From Candidatus Deferrimicrobiaceae bacterium (GTDB taxonomy: Bacteria; Desulfobacterota; Deferrimicrobia; Deferrimicrobiales; Deferrimicrobiaceae), in the NCBI GenBank assembly GCA_036504035.1, contig DASXVV010000006.1, positions 442,793 through 506,792 on the forward strand: DNA of 64,000 nucleotides, in the 5' to 3' direction. A program made the position numbers and the translations under genes. Of this stretch, positions 60,485-64,000 are shown piece by piece (within the stretch, counting starts at the first letter, position 1; each line of letters opens with the position of its first letter). The notes under the pieces are model-generated. The model was not told where the DNA came from, did not search any database, and was given only the letters and a program-made list of their open reading frames with translations.

Positions 60485-61612
60485 CTAGAAGATCCTCATC
60501 GGCATGATGATCGCCAGGAACGAAGGCTCGCTCTCGGGCCGGATGACCGCCTGCGACACATCGTCCTTCATCTCGATCACCAGGTTGTCCTCGCCGACGC
60601 CGGAGACCGCTTCCTGGAGATACTTTCCGTTGAAACCGATCTTGAGCGGCGCGCCCGCGTACTCGATGTCGAGCGCATCGCTGGCTTCGCCCAGGTCGGG
60701 GCTGGTGGTCGACACGTCGAGGCGGTTGCCCTCGAACGACAGCCGGACGCTGTGAACCTTCTCGGGCGCCATGACGGCCACGCGCTTGAGCGAGGCGAGG
60801 AACGCCTCCTTGGGCACCTTGGCCGAGAGGGGGTTCCCCTTGGGAATCACCTGACGGTAGTCGGGGAAATCGGCCTCGAGCAGACGGACCCAGATCTCGG
60901 TATCGCCCTTGCCGACGAAGAGAAACTTCTCGGAGGCCGACAGGTCGATCGCGCCGGGACCGGCCTCGGCCAGCTTGCGGATCTCGATGAGCCCCTTGCG
61001 CGGAACGAGCGCCTTGCGGCCGGCCAGCAGCGCGGCGATCCCGGGAACCTCGGCGTCGGAAAGCGCCAGCCGGTGCCCGTCGGTCGCCACCATTCGCAGC
61101 ATCGACTTGCCGTCGAGATCGTTCTGCTCGAGCAGGACGCCGGCAAGGTTGTAGCGCGTCTCGTCGCTCGAGGCGAAAGGGCTGACGCGATCGGACAGCT
61201 TCCGGAACAGCTCGCCGTCGACGCCCACCGACGCGGAGGTCGGCTTCTCGGGCATCTCGGGGAACTCGGACGCCGGCAGCCCCGCCAGTCGGAAGTTCCC
61301 GCTCTTGCCCGAGATGCGGACGGAGGTCCCCTCTTTGGTCGTGGCGATGGTCACGTCGCCCTTCGGAAGCACCTTGGCGATGTCGTAGAGCTTCTTGGCG
61401 GGGAGCGCGATCGATCCTTCGGCGGTCACGTTTGCCGAAACGATGTTGCAGCGAATGACGATCTCAAGATCGGATGCCACCATCGTGAGGCCCGTCGAAT
61501 CGGCCTTGATGAGGGCATGCGAAAGCACAGGCATGGTGTGGCGGCGTTCCGAGACGCCCTGGATCCGGGAGAGAAGCCCTTCGAGCTGGTCGCGGTCCAC
61601 AGTGAAGTTCAT
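60485..61612 (-). CDS. dnaN: DNA polymerase III sliding clamp (beta subunit)
   Basis: The ring-shaped processivity factor of the replicase, 375 residues, three similar domains. MNFTVDRDQLEGLLSRIQGV is the normal start; RFNLAGVLLEQNDLD-type TRYNLAGVLLEQNDLDGKS lies in the middle; MPMRIF is the typical C-terminal end of the clamp that shapes its binding pocket. ATDGHRLALS is conserved. It lies 197 bases after dnaA, in the usual dnaA-dnaN order, and ends with its own terminator. Confidence 0.98.
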   Translation of the reverse strand: MNFTVDRDQLEGLLSRIQGVSERRHTMPVLSHALIKADSTGLTMVASDLEIVIRCNIVSANVTAEGSIALPAKKLYDIAKVLPKGDVTIATTKEGTSVRISGKSGNFRLAGLPASEFPEMPEKPTSASVGVDGELFRKLSDRVSPFASSDETRYNLAGVLLEQNDLDGKSMLRMVATDGHRLALSDAEVPGIAALLAGRKALVPRKGLIEIRKLAEAGPGAIDLSASEKFLFVGKGDTEIWVRLLEADFPDYRQVIPKGNPLSAKVPKEAFLASLKRVAVMAPEKVHSVRLSFEGNRLDVSTTSPDLGEASDALDIEYAGAPLKIGFNGKYLQEAVSGVGEDNLVIEMKDDVSQAVIRPESEPSFLAIIMPMRIF

Positions 61613-61669
61613 CGTCTTCCTCTTTCTGTTTTAGAAATTAAAAAAGCCGAAGAAGCAGAAGGCGCTGTG

Positions 61670-61810
61670 GAAATGGGGATAACCGTTGGAAGTGCCCGAG
61701 ATGCCGGCCGAATCGATTCGACCGGGCTGGTGACGAACCGACCGGGGAATCCACAGCGCAAGCGGCACGCACCGACTTGTCCACAACGTCCACAACTGCA
61801 TCCACACGGT
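61670..61810. other. DnaA-box cluster between dnaA and dnaN
   Basis: The spacer has several 9-mers close to the DnaA box TTATCCACA: GAATCCACA near 61747, TTGTCCACA at 61777-61785, ACGTCCACA at 61786-61794 and GCATCCACA at 61798-61806, and TGTGGAAAT (complement ATTTCCACA) near 61675. All face the same way except the last. An A/T-rich run (TTAGAAATTAAAAAA) lies near 61631-61645. This may be part of oriC or an autoregulatory site. Confidence 0.6.
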
Positions 61811-63168
61811 TATCCCTCGAGCGCCTTGCGGAGGGTGTCGACCGTGTTTTTCAAAGATACATCGTCCTTTATCTTTTGCTCTATCTTTTTTACGGCGTGC
61901 ATGACGGTCGTGTGATCCCTCCCGCCGAAGCGGGTCCCGATGTCCGGGTAGGAGAGCGGCGTCATCTGTCGGAGGAGGTACATCGCGATCTGGCGAGGCA
62001 GCACGACGACCTTGTGCTTGCGGTCGGACTTGAGGTCGGACACCTTGACGCCGTGAAGCTCGGCGACCGCCTTGAGGACGGCCTCGGGCTGGATTTCCTT
62101 CGGGGTGGCGTTGATCAGCGAGGCGAAGACTTTCTTCGCCAGCTCGACGGTGATGTCCTTGTTCATCAGGGAGGAGTGTGCGCCAAGCTTGTTGAGCGCC
62201 CCTTCGAGGTCACGGATGTTGTTGGTCTGGATGGTGGAGGCGAGGAAGAACGCCACCTCCTGGGTCAGCGGGATCCGGTCGGTCTCAGCCTTGCGATTGA
62301 GGATGGCGACCTTGGTCTCGAGGTCGGGGGCGCCGATGTCGGCGACCAGCCCCCATTCGAAGCGCGACTGGATCCGCTTCTCGAGGTCGGGGATCTCGGT
62401 GGACAGCTTGTCGCTCGTGACGACGATCTGGCGCTGGTGGGAGTAGAGGGCGTTGAAGGTGTGGAAGAACTCCTCCTGCGTCTGCTCCTTGCCCGCGATG
62501 AACTGGACGTCGTCCATGAGCAGCATGTCGACGTTGCGGTATTTGGACTTAAAATCCTGCATGCCGCCGCGCTGGTGCCGCATGCTGCTGATCATCTCGT
62601 TGGTGAACTTCTCGGCGTCGATGTAGCAGACCTGCATCGCGGGGTTCTTTTCGCGGACGAGGTGGCCGATGGCGTGGAGCAGGTGGGTCTTTCCGAGGCC
62701 GACGCCGCCGTAGATGAAGAGCGGGTTGTAGGTCTGCCCGGGGTTATTTGCGACCGCGAACGAGGCGGCATGCGCGAATTCGTTGGCTTTTCCGACGACG
62801 AAACGGTCGAAGGTGTAACGCGGGTCGAGCCCCCCGAGCTGACGCGCCGGCTGGGCCGGTGCCGGGAAATCGGTCGTCGTCGCGGAGGACGGTTCGGAAG
62901 GGGAGATCGCGGGGGCCGATTCGTCCTCGAGCACGACGATCTCGATGGCGGAAGGCTCGCCGAAGCGGAAAGCGGCCATCCGCTCGACGAGCGGGAGGTA
63001 ATTGTCGGTCACCCACTGCTTGTAGAAGGGGGCCGGCGCTCCGATCCGGAGCAATCCGTCTTCGCGGGATATGAAGCTCAACGGGCGGAGCCAGGTGTTG
63101 AACTCGTGGTCCTGGACCTGGTTCTTGAGGTCGTCGAGAAACAGGTACCATTCGTGGGGGGTGGTCAA
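61810..63168 (-). CDS. dnaA: Chromosomal replication initiator DnaA
   Basis: DnaA opens the origin, 452 residues. Domain I is at the N-terminus (HEWYLFLDDLKNQVQDHEFN). The AAA+ domain begins YTFDRFVVGKANEFAHAA and has Walker A YGGVGLGKTHLLHAIG near 155, and Walker B VDMLLMDDVQFI. The C-terminal DNA-binding helix-turn-helix has YLLRQMTPLSYPDIGTRFGG and the DnaA signature GGRDHTTVMHAVKKI. Between residues 88 and 105 there is a Ser/Ala/Pro-rich linker. The start codon is TTG at 63168, eight bases after GGAG. It is the rightmost of the leftward replication genes. Confidence 0.98.
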   Translation of the reverse strand: MTTPHEWYLFLDDLKNQVQDHEFNTWLRPLSFISREDGLLRIGAPAPFYKQWVTDNYLPLVERMAAFRFGEPSAIEIVVLEDESAPAISPSEPSSATTTDFPAPAQPARQLGGLDPRYTFDRFVVGKANEFAHAASFAVANNPGQTYNPLFIYGGVGLGKTHLLHAIGHLVREKNPAMQVCYIDAEKFTNEMISSMRHQRGGMQDFKSKYRNVDMLLMDDVQFIAGKEQTQEEFFHTFNALYSHQRQIVVTSDKLSTEIPDLEKRIQSRFEWGLVADIGAPDLETKVAILNRKAETDRIPLTQEVAFFLASTIQTNNIRDLEGALNKLGAHSSLMNKDITVELAKKVFASLINATPKEIQPEAVLKAVAELHGVKVSDLKSDRKHKVVVLPRQIAMYLLRQMTPLSYPDIGTRFGGRDHTTVMHAVKKIEQKIKDDVSLKNTVDTLRKALEG

Positions 63169-63439
63169 TTAAGCGTCTCCGGATGGGTCGGCATTACGGA
63201 CGGGCCCGAAAAAAGCTTCGTATTTTCAGCAGTTAAGGACGTGTCAAGCAGGAAAGTTGCCAACACGTTTGTCAACAGGTGTGGATAACCTGAATAGTCC
63301 TTATATATTGGGTGGATGGAAGGGAAAAATAACTCGGAACACACCATGGAATCACCACCGGGTCGCGCCCTCGGGAAGGCTGTGGACAACTTCACCGGGA
63401 AAAGCGGAGCGGGAAGATTATCACCGCAGGAAACGGGAA
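63169..63439. other. Probable oriC region upstream of dnaA
   Basis: This 271-base spacer holds a perfect DnaA box on the minus strand (TGTGGATAA, 63280-63288), a second with one change (TGTGGACAA, 63381-63389), and an A/T-rich stretch CCTTATATATTGGG (63299-63312) that could unwind. It lies between dnaA and the next leftward gene. Together with the cluster on the other side of dnaA it may form a two-part origin. Confidence 0.55.
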
Positions 63440-64000
63440 TCAAGCGTAATTTTCCGGCTTGGCGGAAGCGGCGATCTTCCGGCGGTAGCGGTCCCAGTCG
63501 ATCGTCACCCGGGTGCGGTGGGCTGCCTGCCCGCTCTGGGCAAGGTATCGGTCGGAGCGGAAATAGCGGCGAAGCGGACCGTGGACCGGCAGGATCTGCT
63601 CGGTCGGGTGCCAGGGGAAAGGATCGCCCGTGCGCGCGTCGACCAGTGCGCCCTCGCTGACCGCCTCGGAAGCCAGGGCGAGCGGGATGCCGGAGAGGTC
63701 GCGCATCATCGCCTGGAAGGTGCCCTCGGCGATCGGATCGAAGAAGCGCATCGTGCGGGCGTAGAACTGCGCCGTATGGAAGTGGTCCGGAATGTCGAGG
63801 ATGCCGTCGATCACCAGCTCGCGGCCGAGGCTGCGGAGCAGCTTGAGGCTCTCGGGGAGCAGGCCGAGGCCCGGACGCTGCTGTCCGGGGAGGCGGGGGC
63901 GCCGGTAGTCGAAGACCGCCTCGGGATCGGAAAGGACGAGCCAGTGGATGATGAGCATCCGGAACGCGTCGTCGGGGGTGAAGGGGCCGATCTCGGTCTT
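63440..64000 (-). CDS. Unknown conserved protein (5' end outside window)
   Basis: An open frame runs from the right edge to the stop at 63440; 186 codons are visible. I do not recognise the family. Visible phrases include DPEAVFDYRRPRLPGQQRPG, LVIDGILDIPDHFHTAQFYA, FDPIAEGTFQAMMRDL and a basic C-terminus DWDRYRRKIAASAKP. Spaced histidines and acidic residues (PDHFHTAQF) could form a metal site, but this is a guess. It faces the same way as dnaA and precedes the origin region. The real start lies beyond base 64000. Confidence 0.6.
   Translation of the reverse strand, partial: KTEIGPFTPDDAFRMLIIHWLVLSDPEAVFDYRRPRLPGQQRPGLGLLPESLKLLRSLGRELVIDGILDIPDHFHTAQFYARTMRFFDPIAEGTFQAMMRDLSGIPLALASEAVSEGALVDARTGDPFPWHPTEQILPVHGPLRRYFRSDRYLAQSGQAAHRTRVTIDWDRYRRKIAASAKPENYA

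Overview
The window is high-GC bacterial chromosome next to the replication origin. dnaA, dnaN, gyrB and gyrA all read leftwards. I infer a deltaproteobacterial-type organism (Desulfuromonadota or a neighbouring lineage) from the mix of class I fumarase, large PAS hybrid histidine kinases, a molybdenum hydroxylase module and a radical-SAM peptide cluster. This is an inference from gene content only; there is no rRNA or other phylogenetic marker here beyond the housekeeping proteins. No tRNA, rRNA, CRISPR array, transposase or integrase was recognised.

Layout. 1-3.8 kb: 3' part missing of mfd, coupled to nadA. 3.9-8.0 kb: molybdenum hydroxylase module (iorA, iorB, xdhC, mocA). 8.1-9.1 kb: aldo/keto reductase. 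9.1-13.3 kb: carbohydrate-type ABC importer (binding protein, ATPase, two permeases). 13.4-18.0 kb: secreted/outer-membrane protein, gpsA, gyrA. 18.2-27.4 kb: two hybrid histidine kinases around class I fumarase, a Tim44-like protein, thiol peroxidase and a chalcone-isomerase-like protein. 27.4-33.4 kb: two near-identical double-hotdog thioesterases in inverted orientation flanking a Spy-like periplasmic protein, a kinase pair, a solute-binding protein and a ten-residue CGCG peptide gene with its own terminator.

33.4-39.6 kb is the most striking region: a leftward operon with a strong promoter, a 110-residue Val/Ser/Gly-rich candidate precursor peptide, a SPASM radical SAM maturase, a B12-type radical SAM enzyme and three tandem paralogous radical SAM proteins. 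The last four genes start in 4-base overlaps with the gene before. This looks like a RiPP pathway with five radical SAM enzymes acting on one precursor, without an obvious exporter or peptidase nearby.

39.8-43.3 kb: aldo/keto reductase and a MarR-FUSC efflux pair with a clear palindromic operator. 43.3-57.8 kb: a defence island: Fic protein, gene remnant, WYL regulator, DUF429-like protein, a very AT-rich ATPase/toxin-domain gene pair, and a type I restriction-modification locus (hsdM, a 41-codon small gene, hsdS, a PLD-like gene, a broken AlbA_2/schlafen-like gene, hsdR). 57.8-64 kb: gyrB, dnaN, DnaA-box-rich spacers, dnaA and a partial unknown gene. recF is not between dnaN and gyrB, and gyrB and gyrA are separated by about 40 kb, so the usual origin block has been opened by the accessory material.
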